From JAWVEV01 sp033856535 (GTDB taxonomy: Bacteria > Actinomycetota > Thermoleophilia > Miltoncostaeales > Miltoncostaeaceae): a stretch of 34,854 nucleotides of DNA. Where the stretch lies: assembly GCA_033856535.1 (NCBI GenBank), contig JAWVEV010000056.1, positions 1 through 34,854 on the forward strand, given 5' to 3'. This document shows, in pieces, positions 1 to 10,916 of the stretch (positions are counted from its first letter, which is position 1; each line of letters opens with the position of its first letter). Under the pieces are notes generated by a model. The model worked only from the letters and a program-made list of their open reading frames with translations. It was not told the DNA's origin and did not search any database. Made by a program: the position numbers and the translations under genes.

Positions 1-51
1 GCCGCCGCGCCGTCCGGGCCGGGGAGCCCCGCGTCGCTCGGGGCCGAGGTC

Positions 52-1536
52 ATGGCGCGGATCCGCGCCGACCGGAAGCTGGTCCGCAAGTACCGGCGCC
101 TTGCGGGTCCCGATGCCGATACTCGCCATGGGCGCCTGAGCCTCGTGACGAACTGGCTTCACTCGCAGCTCATCGCATTGGCAATAGGTTCCGGCGGGGA
201 ACCCGCCGGGACCTGGGGCCGGCGCCTGGAGGCGCTGGTGGGCGCGGCCGCCATCGCGGCCCCGCGCCTCCTGACCGCCCGCTACATGGAGGACGAGCGG
301 CGCTTCGCCCGGGCCGTCGAGCGGAGCTTCTTCGGCGGCGACCTGACGGCGCGGGGTCCGGTGCGGGCGCTGATGCTCACCGACACGGTCGACGAGCTGA
401 ACGGCGTCGCCGGGACCATGCGCCGCCTGGCCGACTACGCGGCGCGCCACCCCGGCCGCGGCATCGAGGTGGTGGCCTGCGGCGGGGGCAACTCCGCGCC
501 CGGCCTGCGCCGCCTGAGCACCGTGACCGACGTCGAGGTGCCGGCCTACGGGGACCGCGCCTGGCGCCTCGGCGTCCCGGCGCTGGTCGAGCTGGCCGCG
601 CTGGTCGAGGACCGCGAGGTGGAGGTGATCCACGCCGCCACCCCCGGGCCGATGGGCCTCGCCGGCCTGCTGGTGGCGCGGCTGCTCGGCCGGCGCTTCG
701 TGGCCACCCACCACACCGAGCTCGCGCGCTACGTCGGCGAGCTGACCGGCGACCGCCTCGCGGCCGAGCTGACCGGCCGCGCGGTGCGCTGGTTCTACGG
801 GCAGGCCGAGCGCGTCTACGCCCCCTCCCGGGCCGCCGGCCGCGCGCTGATGGACGACGGCGTCGACCCGCGGCGGATCTTCATCTTCGGCCGTGGCGTC
901 GACCTGGAGCTCTTTCGCCCGGACCGCCGCTCGCGGCTCACCCGCCGACGCCTCGGCGCCGGCGACGGCGCCGTGGTCCTCTACGTCGGCCGCCTCTCCC
1001 CCGAGAAGGGCCTGCCGCTGCTGGCCGAGGCCTTCCGGCTCGCGTCGGCGAGCCGGCCCGACCTGACCCTGGCCCTGGTGGGCGAGGGCCCCGGGCGGCC
1101 GGCGCTCGAGCGCGCGCTGGCCGGGGCGCGCCACCGCTTCCTGGGCCCGCTCACCGGCGAGGCCCTCGCCGCCGCCTACGCCTCGGCCGACGTCTTCTGC
1201 CTTCCCTCGGCCACGGAGACCTTCGGACAGGTGGTGCAGGAGGCCGCCGCCAGCGGGCTGCCGGCCGTCGTGCTCGAGCGGGGCGCCGCGCGCGAGTCGG
1301 TGGAGCACGGGATCACCGGTCTGGTGGTGCCGGGCGAGCCCGAGGCCCTCGCGGCGGCGCTGGGCCGCCTGGCCGACGACCGCGGGTTGCGCCGCGCCCT
1401 CGGCGCGGCCGCCCGCCGGGCCGCGGGCGCCCGCCGCGGCTGGGACGAGGTCTTCGACGAGCTGATCGCCGGCTACGCCCAGCTGGGCCGCCCGCGACCG
1501 GGCGACCCGTTGACGCAGCGCCAGCCGGCCGCATAG
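52..1536 (+). CDS. GT4 family glycosyltransferase with N-terminal extension
   Basis: Retaining GT-B glycosyltransferase, probably acting on the cytoplasmic face of the membrane to add a sugar from a nucleotide donor to a lipid or glycan; donor and acceptor cannot be read from sequence. The acceptor-side motif LNGVAGT lies at residues 116-122, a glycine-rich VGRLSPEKG at 312-320, and the EX7E donor-site pair is E389 and E397 in TETFGQVVQE. The closest general resemblance is to MgtA-like alpha-mannosyltransferases. About 105 residues precede the usual GT4 start (RALMLTDT). They are arginine-rich and helical and I do not recognise them. The frame is also open from base 1 to the ATG at 52, so the true start may lie outside the window and the extension may be the end of another domain. 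The next glycosyltransferase starts 4 bases after the stop, so the two form an operon. Confidence 0.85.
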   Translation: MARIRADRKLVRKYRRLAGPDADTRHGRLSLVTNWLHSQLIALAIGSGGEPAGTWGRRLEALVGAAAIAAPRLLTARYMEDERRFARAVERSFFGGDLTARGPVRALMLTDTVDELNGVAGTMRRLADYAARHPGRGIEVVACGGGNSAPGLRRLSTVTDVEVPAYGDRAWRLGVPALVELAALVEDREVEVIHAATPGPMGLAGLLVARLLGRRFVATHHTELARYVGELTGDRLAAELTGRAVRWFYGQAERVYAPSRAAGRALMDDGVDPRRIFIFGRGVDLELFRPDRRSRLTRRRLGAGDGAVVLYVGRLSPEKGLPLLAEAFRLASASRPDLTLALVGEGPGRPALERALAGARHRFLGPLTGEALAAAYASADVFCLPSATETFGQVVQEAAASGLPAVVLERGAARESVEHGITGLVVPGEPEALAAALGRLADDRGLRRALGAAARRAAGARRGWDEVFDELIAGYAQLGRPRPGDPLTQRQPAA

Positions 1537-1540
1537 GCCG

Positions 1541-2677
1541 GTGCGGGTCGTCGACGTCACCCAGTGGTGGTCGCCCACCTCGGGCGGTATCCGGACCTAC
1601 CTGATGGCCAAGGCGCGCTTCGCGGCCGGCGCCGGCCTCGCCCATGCGGCGATCGTCACCGGCGCCCGGCCGGCGGTGCTGACCGTCGGCGCCAGCCCGA
1701 TCGTGGCCGTCCGCGGGCGCACCCCGGACGAGCGCTGGGGCTACCGCCTGGCGCCGCTCCCCGGGCCCGTGCTCGCCGAGCTCGACCGGCTGGAGCCCGA
1801 CGTGGTGGTGATGCACGACCGGCTCGCCTTCCCGCGCGCGATCCGCCGCTGGGCGGCCGGCCGCGGCGTGGCCGTGGCGATGTTCTGCCACTCGGACCTC
1901 GCCCTGGGCGCGGCGCGGCTGCCGGAGGCGATCGCGCGGCCGGCGCGCGGCCTGCTGCGCCTCGTGCAGCGGCGGGCGCTCGGCGCCGTGCGCACCGTGC
2001 TGGTCGCCTCGCGGGCGTCCGAGGCGCGCATCGCCGGGGACGTCCGCGGCCGGCTGGTGCACGCGCCGCTCGGCGTCGACCTCCACCCCTTCGGCGGCGC
2101 GCGCCCCGACCCGGCCCTGCGGGCGACGCTGGCGCCGCCCGACGCCCCGCTGCTGCTGCACGCCGGCCGCCTGTCGGGCGACAAGCGGGTGGACCTGCTG
2201 CCGCCGGCGCTCGCCGCCCTGGCCCGGGTCGCGCCCGGGCCGGGAGGGCGCGCGGTGCTGGCCGTCGCGGGCGCCGGCGCCGCCGAGGGGTCGCTGCGCC
2301 GCGCCGCCGCGCGCCTCGGCGTCGCGGACCGCATGGTCTTCCTGGGCCACGTGGCGGACCGGGGCCGTCTGGCGGCGCTCATGGCCACCGCCGACTGCTT
2401 CGTCCACCCCAACCCGTCCGAGCCCTACGGGCTCTGCCCGCTCGAGGCCCTGGCCGCCGGCTGCCGGGTGGTGGCGCCGGCGTCGGAGGGCTGCGAGGAG
2501 AACCTCGCGGGCCGCGGGGCGGTGCTGGTGGCGCCGGGCGACCCGGCGGCGCTCGCCGCGGGCGTGGCCCGGGCGCTCGCGCTGCCCCGCCCCCGGCCGG
2601 ACCTGTCGGGGCTGTCCTGGGAGGCGGCCTTCGCCTCCGAATGGGACCTCTACCGGGAGATCGTGGGGATCCGCTGA
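1541..2677 (+). CDS. GT4 family glycosyltransferase
   Basis: Second retaining GT-B enzyme (378 aa, a normal length for GT4), beginning with GTG 4 bases after the previous stop and so probably translationally coupled. N-terminal Rossmann half: SGGIRTY at residues 14-20. C-terminal half: HAGRLSGDKRVDLL at 207-220, then the EX7E pair E294 and E302 in SEPYGLCPLE, the donor phosphate/ribose-binding signature. Two adjacent GT4 enzymes that differ in sequence suggest sequential transfers onto one acceptor, such as a phosphoinositol-type or diacylglycerol glycolipid; that is inference. The last 28 bases overlap, tail to tail, the end of the DUF402 gene on the other strand. No membrane segment or signal peptide is evident. 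Confidence 0.88.
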   Translation: MRVVDVTQWWSPTSGGIRTYLMAKARFAAGAGLAHAAIVTGARPAVLTVGASPIVAVRGRTPDERWGYRLAPLPGPVLAELDRLEPDVVVMHDRLAFPRAIRRWAAGRGVAVAMFCHSDLALGAARLPEAIARPARGLLRLVQRRALGAVRTVLVASRASEARIAGDVRGRLVHAPLGVDLHPFGGARPDPALRATLAPPDAPLLLHAGRLSGDKRVDLLPPALAALARVAPGPGGRAVLAVAGAGAAEGSLRRAAARLGVADRMVFLGHVADRGRLAALMATADCFVHPNPSEPYGLCPLEALAAGCRVVAPASEGCEENLAGRGAVLVAPGDPAALAAGVARALALPRPRPDLSGLSWEAAFASEWDLYREIVGIR

Positions 2678-3282
2678 GCGGCCGGGACCGGCTCGCGGCC
2701 GAGCAGCTCGCGCGTCGATGACGCGAGCCGCTCGGGGAGCGACCCGTCGAACGGCCACATGGCGGTCCCGTGGCGGTACGCGGCGTCGTGGATGCCGTTC
2801 CAGGCGCCCTCGCGCACCTCGGGCGGGTACGCCATGGTGCGGGCCCGGTGCTGGAAGTCCGCGTGGTCGCGCAGCTCGATGTCAGTCCCGTCCAGGATCA
2901 GGTCCAGGTCGAGGTCGACCCATCGGAGCACGCCCTCGTAGGGGCGTCCCGGCGAGAGTCCGGCATCGACCCGATAGGGGCCGGGCTCGCCGTCGGCGCC
3001 GAGCTTCACGCTGACGATCCACCACGCCCCCGCCGCGACCGAGATCGTGTCGGCGGCCGGGTGCTCGACCCGGCCGAGCCGCGGCCGCTCGTCGGCCGTG
3101 CCCGCCGGGATCAGCCAGCACCGCGCCCCGTCCAGATCGTCGAGCAGCCAGCCCGAGGAGCGCGAGGAGACGGTCCCGTCCCACTTGCGCTTCTCGATCG
3201 CGACGCGGCTGCCGGCCGCGGGCTCGCGGACCGCGGCACGCAATGAGCCCGTGCCGCCCGGGGGCGGCGTGATGGTGGACAT
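2650..3282 (-). CDS. DUF402 domain protein
   Basis: Cytoplasmic 210-aa protein with a DUF402 fold. The diagnostic stretch lies around residues 110-170 and includes the acidic run RWVDLDLDLILDG, DHADFQ and a Tyr/His-rich helix. Characterised relatives are FomD-like nucleotide hydrolases and bacterial nucleoside di/triphosphate phosphatases that use clustered Asp/Glu residues to hold divalent metal. Such an activity is possible here but not shown. The ATG at 3282 is preceded by GGAGGAG. A sigma70-like promoter lies about 95 bases upstream (see that entry), so the gene is probably a single transcription unit. Its C-terminal residues are encoded opposite the end of the second glycosyltransferase gene. 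Confidence 0.82.
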   Translation of the reverse strand: MSTITPPPGGTGSLRAAVREPAAGSRVAIEKRKWDGTVSSRSSGWLLDDLDGARCWLIPAGTADERPRLGRVEHPAADTISVAAGAWWIVSVKLGADGEPGPYRVDAGLSPGRPYEGVLRWVDLDLDLILDGTDIELRDHADFQHRARTMAYPPEVREGAWNGIHDAAYRHGTAMWPFDGSLPERLASSTRELLGREPVPAAQRIPTISR

Positions 3283-3376
3283 GCTCCTCCGAGGGCGCGT
3301 GGTGACGGCGCGACGACCCTCGCCTGGCGGCGGGCCCCGGGCAGGCCCGGCACCACCTGCGAGCGGTGATCTGGCG

Positions 3377-3406
3377 ACCTTATCCGCGCCCCCGTTGCGA
3401 GGGCAA
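3377..3406 (-). promoter_or_regulatory. Putative promoter of the DUF402 gene
   Basis: On the minus strand TTGCCC (3401-3406) is separated by 18 bases from TAAGGT (3377-3382), a reasonable sigma70-type -35/-10 pair. The start codon is 95 bases downstream. The rest of the 154-base gap between the STAS and DUF402 genes shows nothing else clear. Predicted by eye only. Confidence 0.4.
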
Positions 3407-3436
3407 GGCTCTTTTGAGGGGGCCCTGAGGGTGCCG

Positions 3437-3889
3437 CTACGCGGCCGAGGGCGGCTCCGGCGGCTCGGCGTCGGGGTCGGCGTACGGCCGCGCGTCGAGG
3501 ATCTCGACGGCCCGGTCGGCGCCCACGATCTGCATCAGCCGGCGCACCCGGCCGGGCGGGGCGATCAGGGTCACGCGCAGGTCCCCGGCGCGGCATGGCG
3601 AGAGGATCGCGCTGATCCCCGCGGCGTCCAGGAAGGTGACGCCGGAGAGATCCAGGATCAGGCGGCCGGGGCGCAGCGCCTGCGCCAGCCGCAGCTCGGC
3701 GCGGACGCGCGCGGCGGTCGCCACGTCGACCTCGCCGGCCATGGCGACCACCACGTCCGGCGCCTCGCGGCCGGGCGCGGGCGGGGCCAGGAGCGTCACG
3801 ACGCTGAGCGGCGGCCCGGCGCCGTCGGCCGGCACCGGCCGGAGCCGGGCCGGGCGGGGGCGATCGAGGGTCTCGCGGGTGACGGCCAT
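3437..3889 (-). CDS. STAS-domain protein (anti-sigma antagonist-like) lacking the phospho-serine
   Basis: 150-aa protein with one STAS domain (residues about 45-135), the fold of SpoIIAA/RsbV anti-anti-sigma factors that bind an anti-sigma kinase and free a sigma factor. The hallmark strand-loop reads DLSGVTFLDAAGIS (residues 80-93). In SpoIIAA the matching loop is DSSG, with the second Ser phosphorylated by the kinase; here both serines are alanine (A89, A90). The protein therefore cannot be switched off by that phosphorylation and may be constitutively active, switched otherwise, or a partner domain of another complex. I chose the ATG at 3889; a longer frame exists upstream but runs into acnA and has no STAS homology. 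The N-terminal 40 residues are Pro/Arg-rich and probably disordered. Confidence 0.82.
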   Translation of the reverse strand: MAVTRETLDRPRPARLRPVPADGAGPPLSVVTLLAPPAPGREAPDVVVAMAGEVDVATAARVRAELRLAQALRPGRLILDLSGVTFLDAAGISAILSPCRAGDLRVTLIAPPGRVRRLMQIVGADRAVEILDARPYADPDAEPPEPPSAA

Positions 3890-3902
3890 GGCCGCAGCAT
3901 CC

Positions 3903-3936
3903 CACCGCCCCGCGGCGGGGATGTTGCGGGGCGGTG
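3903..3936 (-). terminator. Hairpin between acnA and the STAS gene
   Basis: Perfect 11-bp inverted repeat (3903-3913 with 3926-3936) around a 12-base loop, in the 79-base gap after the acnA stop and just before the STAS start. There is no U-run, so it is either a Rho-aided terminator/mRNA 3' stabiliser for acnA or a structured leader for the STAS mRNA. Confidence 0.5.
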
Positions 3937-3968
3937 AACGTCCGGTGACGCCTGGTGAAGCTGCCCGG

Positions 3969-6659
<2,691 letters not shown>

Positions 6660-6970
6660 GGGCTCTCCTGCTGCTCAGGGTCTGTTTTCTGCGACCTCCG
6701 AGCCTATCGCAGCGCCCCGCGCCGAGGCGGCCCTCGCCCGCGCTCCGAGACGGGGGCACAACGCCGCCAGCCGCCGGATCCATGCGAATCTTCCGGCGGC
6801 TGGCGGTCTGGGCGTCGGGGCATCCAGTGCCCCGAAGTCTCGGTGCACCGGGAGGGGGGCCCCGGTGCCAACGCACGGTACGTCGGGGCGGGATCCGCGC
6901 GGAACAACCGAAGGACGGGGCTTGCCGCCGCCGCTCGGGGGGTTCCCGCGAGCGCCGTCTCGATCGGGGT
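6660..6970. other. acnA-ettA intergenic region with hairpins and possible acnA promoter
   Basis: 311 bases with no convincing gene. On the minus strand TAGGCT (6701-6706) is a possible -10 for acnA with a leader of about 35 bases; no -35 is obvious. Besides the long hairpin listed separately there are two more inverted repeats: 6815-6822 with 6828-6835 (8 bp, 5-base loop) and 6845-6852 with 6861-6868 (8 bp, 8-base loop). They lie downstream of the ettA stop and upstream of the possible acnA -10. Confidence 0.5.
6764..6806 (-). terminator. Long hairpin downstream of ettA
   Basis: Perfect 14-bp GC-rich inverted repeat (6764-6777 with 6793-6806) around a 15-base loop, about 165 bases past the ettA stop. 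It probably ends or protects the ettA transcript; no U-tract follows on either strand. Confidence 0.5.
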
Positions 6971-8656
<1,686 letters not shown>

Positions 8657-8664
8657 GTGAAGGA

Positions 8665-8670
8665 ACGGTA
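8665..8670 (-). promoter_or_regulatory. Possible -10 of ettA giving a near-leaderless mRNA
   Basis: Minus-strand TACCGT in the context GTTACCGTTCC, ending 8 bases before the ettA ATG. The same hexamer lies exactly 8 bases before the ATG of the regulator at 14243. No clear -35 is seen. Confidence 0.4.
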
Positions 8671-8701
8671 ACGGAGGGCAGGCGGGCGCGCCGGAAGGCG
8701 C

Positions 8702-8707
8702 TACCGT
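8702..8707 (+). promoter_or_regulatory. Possible -10 of the 79-aa protein gene
   Basis: TACCGT within GCTACCGTC, 65 bases upstream of the ATG at 8773, in the 116-base divergent region shared with ettA. No recognisable -35. Confidence 0.3.
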
Positions 8708-8772
8708 CGCAGGGACGCAGACGACGAGAGAAGCGCGGCGAGGGCCGCGCGAGCCCCACGGGAGGGGACGAG

Positions 8773-9012
8773 ATGGCGACGACGGATTACGCGGTGCGGC
8801 CGCCCGACGCGGCCGAGGCGGGCGTGGTGGCCCGGCTGAGCGACGGAGGCTGGACCCCCTATCACCGGCAGGGCTGCATCGCGGCCCCGCATCGCGGCGA
8901 GCCGGGGGTGCGCGACGTGATCCACGGGCCCTGGCGCTACCTGGCCAGCCACTGGGTCCCGTGCGAGCGCTGCCACCCGCCGGCCGAGGCCGAGGACCGG
9001 GCCGCCGCCTGA
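8773..9012 (+). CDS. Small Cys/His-containing hypothetical protein
   Basis: 79-aa soluble protein that I do not recognise. It starts at an ATG preceded by a GGGAGGGGAC ribosome-binding site. The middle and end contain scattered His and Cys residues (YHRQGC, APHRG, SHWVPCERCHPP). The CERCH motif near the C-terminus, with the upstream Cys and His residues, could make a small zinc site. The high G/C third-position use matches neighbouring genes and supports real coding. It is followed 10 bases later by a strong hairpin and is probably monocistronic. Confidence 0.7.
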   Translation: MATTDYAVRPPDAAEAGVVARLSDGGWTPYHRQGCIAAPHRGEPGVRDVIHGPWRYLASHWVPCERCHPPAEAEDRAAA

Positions 9013-9021
9013 GCCCCCTTG

Positions 9022-9050
9022 CGCAATTGGCGCCGACGGCGCCGATTGCG
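9022..9050 (+). terminator. Terminator-like hairpin after the 79-aa gene
   Basis: 13-base arms (9022-9034 and 9038-9050) with a 3-base loop. The single mismatch is a G-U wobble in the plus-strand transcript, favouring function on that strand. It shares the core GCAATTGG with the hairpin at 9585-9624. Confidence 0.6.
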
Positions 9051-9194
9051 GTGATGGCGGCGCGGCGACGCGGGCGACCCCCTGGTCACACAGCGCCCGC
9101 CGGCGCCGGTCCGGCGATCGACGCCGGCGGCGACGATCGGGCCCCAATCGGACTCCCTCGGCTTCGCGCCTTGAGAGGGTTACACAGGACACCG

Positions 9195-9542
9195 ATGTCT
9201 CAGGGCCGCAAGCGATCGCCGGCGGGTGTGCCGGCACCCGCGACGCGGCGCCACCCCCTCGGGAAAGGCCAAGCCATCACGACGGACGAGGTCGTCAAGC
9301 AGCGCCGAACCCCCGGCCGCGCCGTGGCCGCGATGGTCCTCGGCATCGTGGGAGTCACCATCGTCCCCCTGATCGCGTCGATCATCGCGGTGGTGCTCGG
9401 GCGCGGGGCGCGCGCCGAGATCGACGCCCACCCGGAGTCGCTGGAGGGACGCAGCATGGCGACGGCGGGGATCGTCCTCGGCTGGATCGGCATCGCCCTG
9501 GTCCCGGTCGCGTTCGTGATCGGCTTCGCGATCGGCTCCTGA
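9195..9542 (+). CDS. DUF4190-like small membrane protein
   Basis: 115-aa protein with two hydrophobic segments (about residues 43-66 and 92-113) separated by a polar linker (RGARAEIDAHPES...GRSMATAGIVLGW). This is the layout of DUF4190 proteins, small integral membrane proteins common in actinobacteria and of unknown function. The N-terminal 40 residues are basic and hydrophilic. I chose the ATG at 9195, 6 bases after an AGGAC site; the frame is open upstream to about 8961 but that part overlaps the previous gene and has no membrane or domain character. It is flanked on both sides by GCAATTGG hairpins. Confidence 0.75.
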   Translation: MSQGRKRSPAGVPAPATRRHPLGKGQAITTDEVVKQRRTPGRAVAAMVLGIVGVTIVPLIASIIAVVLGRGARAEIDAHPESLEGRSMATAGIVLGWIGIALVPVAFVIGFAIGS

Positions 9543-9584
9543 GGGCCCAGGGAGCTTCCCGCCGCAGAAGCGCTCGCGCTTCCC

Positions 9585-9624
9585 CGCTCCGCAATTGGCT
9601 CCGTTTGAGCCAATTTGCGGAGCG
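9585..9624. terminator. Bidirectional hairpin between convergent genes
   Basis: 17-base arm at 9585-9601 pairs with 9607-9624 (one bulged T) around a CGTTT loop. It sits 42 bases after the DUF4190-like stop and 8 bases after the stop of the opposing reductase gene, so it can end transcription from both sides. Core GCAATTGGCTC resembles the 9022-9050 hairpin. Confidence 0.7.
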
Positions 9625-9632
9625 ACGCGTCA

Positions 9633-10256
9633 TCAGCCCGCGCGCACGACCCGGTAGGTGAGGTGGGCGACGGCGTCGGAGCCCGCGACGCCCATCGGCT
9701 CCAGGGTCACGCCGGCGAGCTCGGGGCGGTCGAACATCCGCGCCCCGCCGCCCAGGAAGACCGGCGCCACGTGGACCTCGAGCTCGTCGAGGAGCCCTGC
9801 CACCAGGCACTGCGCGACGATGTCGCCGCCGCCGCTGACCTGGACGTCCTTCGCGCCGGCGGCCTCGCGCGCCAGCGCGACGGCGCACTCGACGCCCTCG
9901 GTCACGAAGTGGAAGGTCGTGCCCCCGGCCTTGGCCAGCGGCTCGCGCTCGCGGTGGGTCACCACGTAGACCGGGGTGTGGAACGGCGGGTCGTCGCCCC
10001 ACGGCGTTTCACCGAGGTCGAACATCCGCCGGCCCATGACGATCGCGCCATAGCGGTCCAGGTTTCGGGCGATGGCGTCGTCGTCCGGGCCCGTCGTCCC
10101 GCCGGTCATGCCGTGCGCGGCGCGCCAGGAGCGTCCGCCGAAGGCCCAGAGATGGAGCTGCTCGCCGCCGATGCCGAGCGGGTGGCACGGGCCGTCGTCG
10201 GGGCCGGCGACGTAGCCGTCGAGCGAGCTGGAGATGGTGGCGTAGACCGCGGACAT
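9633..10256 (-). CDS. Dihydrofolate reductase/RibD C-terminal family protein
   Basis: 207-aa cytoplasmic NADPH-type reductase of the RibD_C/DHFR superfamily. These proteins resemble the riboflavin-pathway reductase domain but most stand-alone members have no known substrate. N-terminal strand with SLDGYVAGPDD (residues 10-20), central YGAIVMGRRMFD, and the cofactor-binding SGGGDIVAQCLVAGLLDEL followed by PVFLGGGARMF, all typical. I chose the ATG at 10256, 7 bases after AAGGGG; the frame extends 13 codons upstream without support. No riboflavin genes lie nearby, so a role in flavin synthesis is unlikely. Confidence 0.87.
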   Translation of the reverse strand: MSAVYATISSSLDGYVAGPDDGPCHPLGIGGEQLHLWAFGGRSWRAAHGMTGGTTGPDDDAIARNLDRYGAIVMGRRMFDLGETPWGDDPPFHTPVYVVTHREREPLAKAGGTTFHFVTEGVECAVALAREAAGAKDVQVSGGGDIVAQCLVAGLLDELEVHVAPVFLGGGARMFDRPELAGVTLEPMGVAGSDAVAHLTYRVVRAG

Positions 10257-10280
10257 CGGAATCCCCTTCGTCGTGGGGCC

Positions 10281-10302
10281 CGTCCGGCCCCTCACCCGGA
10301 CG
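10281..10302 (-). terminator. Hairpin between the secreted protein and reductase genes
   Basis: 7-bp inverted repeat CGTCCGG/CCGGACG with an 8-base loop, about 40 bases after the stop of the secreted-protein gene and 25 bases before the reductase start. A modest terminator candidate. Confidence 0.35.
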
Positions 10303-10341
10303 ACGCACGGGGGCGGCCGTAATCGACACGCCGCCGAAGAG

Positions 10342-10872
10342 TCAGCCGTGCGCGAAGGGGAGCAGCCGCTCGCTCGACGCCCACTGCCCGCCGGCCGGGC
10401 GGGGGCCGCGCCACCAGGAGAACGTGACGAGGAACGCGCGGCCGTCGGGACCCCGCGCCTCGAAGAAGAGGCCCTCGTAGGACCGGCCGTCGGGTGATCC
10501 GATGCCCGGATCGAGGAGGCGGAGGATCTCCCCGGTGCGCCGCGCGAGCGCGCGCCGGTCGTCGACCCGCACGACGATCAGCGGCGCGTCCTGCCGGGGA
10601 CGGAGCACGTTCAGCCGGACCACCTCGAAGCCGAAGCGGCGCGAGGCGTCCGCCAGCCGCTCCTTCAACTGGGCCCGTGAGGGGTTCGAGAATTCGCGGT
10701 CTGGGTCCGCCCGGGCGCCCGCGCGCAGGTGATGGATCCAGACCTTGGCGAGCGCGTGGCCGCCCCCGGTGGCCTCTGGCCGGGACGGCGCTCCGCTGCC
10801 CGCAGCGGCGAGCAGCGCGGCCACGAGGGCGCTCGCGGCGAGCGCGAGGCGGACGGTCCGGAGGTTCCTCAT
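10342..10872 (-). CDS. Secreted or membrane-anchored hypothetical protein
   Basis: 176-aa protein of unknown family. Residues 1-27 form a clear signal peptide: basic MRNLRTVR, then a long Ala/Leu core ending near AAAGSGAPS. There is no lipobox cysteine, so release by signal peptidase I or retention as an anchor is expected. The mature part is mixed alpha/beta, with regularly spaced hydrophobic strands (LIVVRVDD, GLFFEARG, AFLVTFSWW) and an arginine-rich helical middle. It lies 44 bases after the large regulator gene on the same strand and may be co-transcribed with it. The ribosome-binding GAGGGG is unusually close (2 bases) to the ATG. Confidence 0.75.
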   Translation of the reverse strand: MRNLRTVRLALAASALVAALLAAAGSGAPSRPEATGGGHALAKVWIHHLRAGARADPDREFSNPSRAQLKERLADASRRFGFEVVRLNVLRPRQDAPLIVVRVDDRRALARRTGEILRLLDPGIGSPDGRSYEGLFFEARGPDGRAFLVTFSWWRGPRPAGGQWASSERLLPFAHG

Positions 10873-10916
10873 GACCCCTCTACGGCGTGCCCCGCTCCCA
10901 CGTCACGTCCAGCGGG

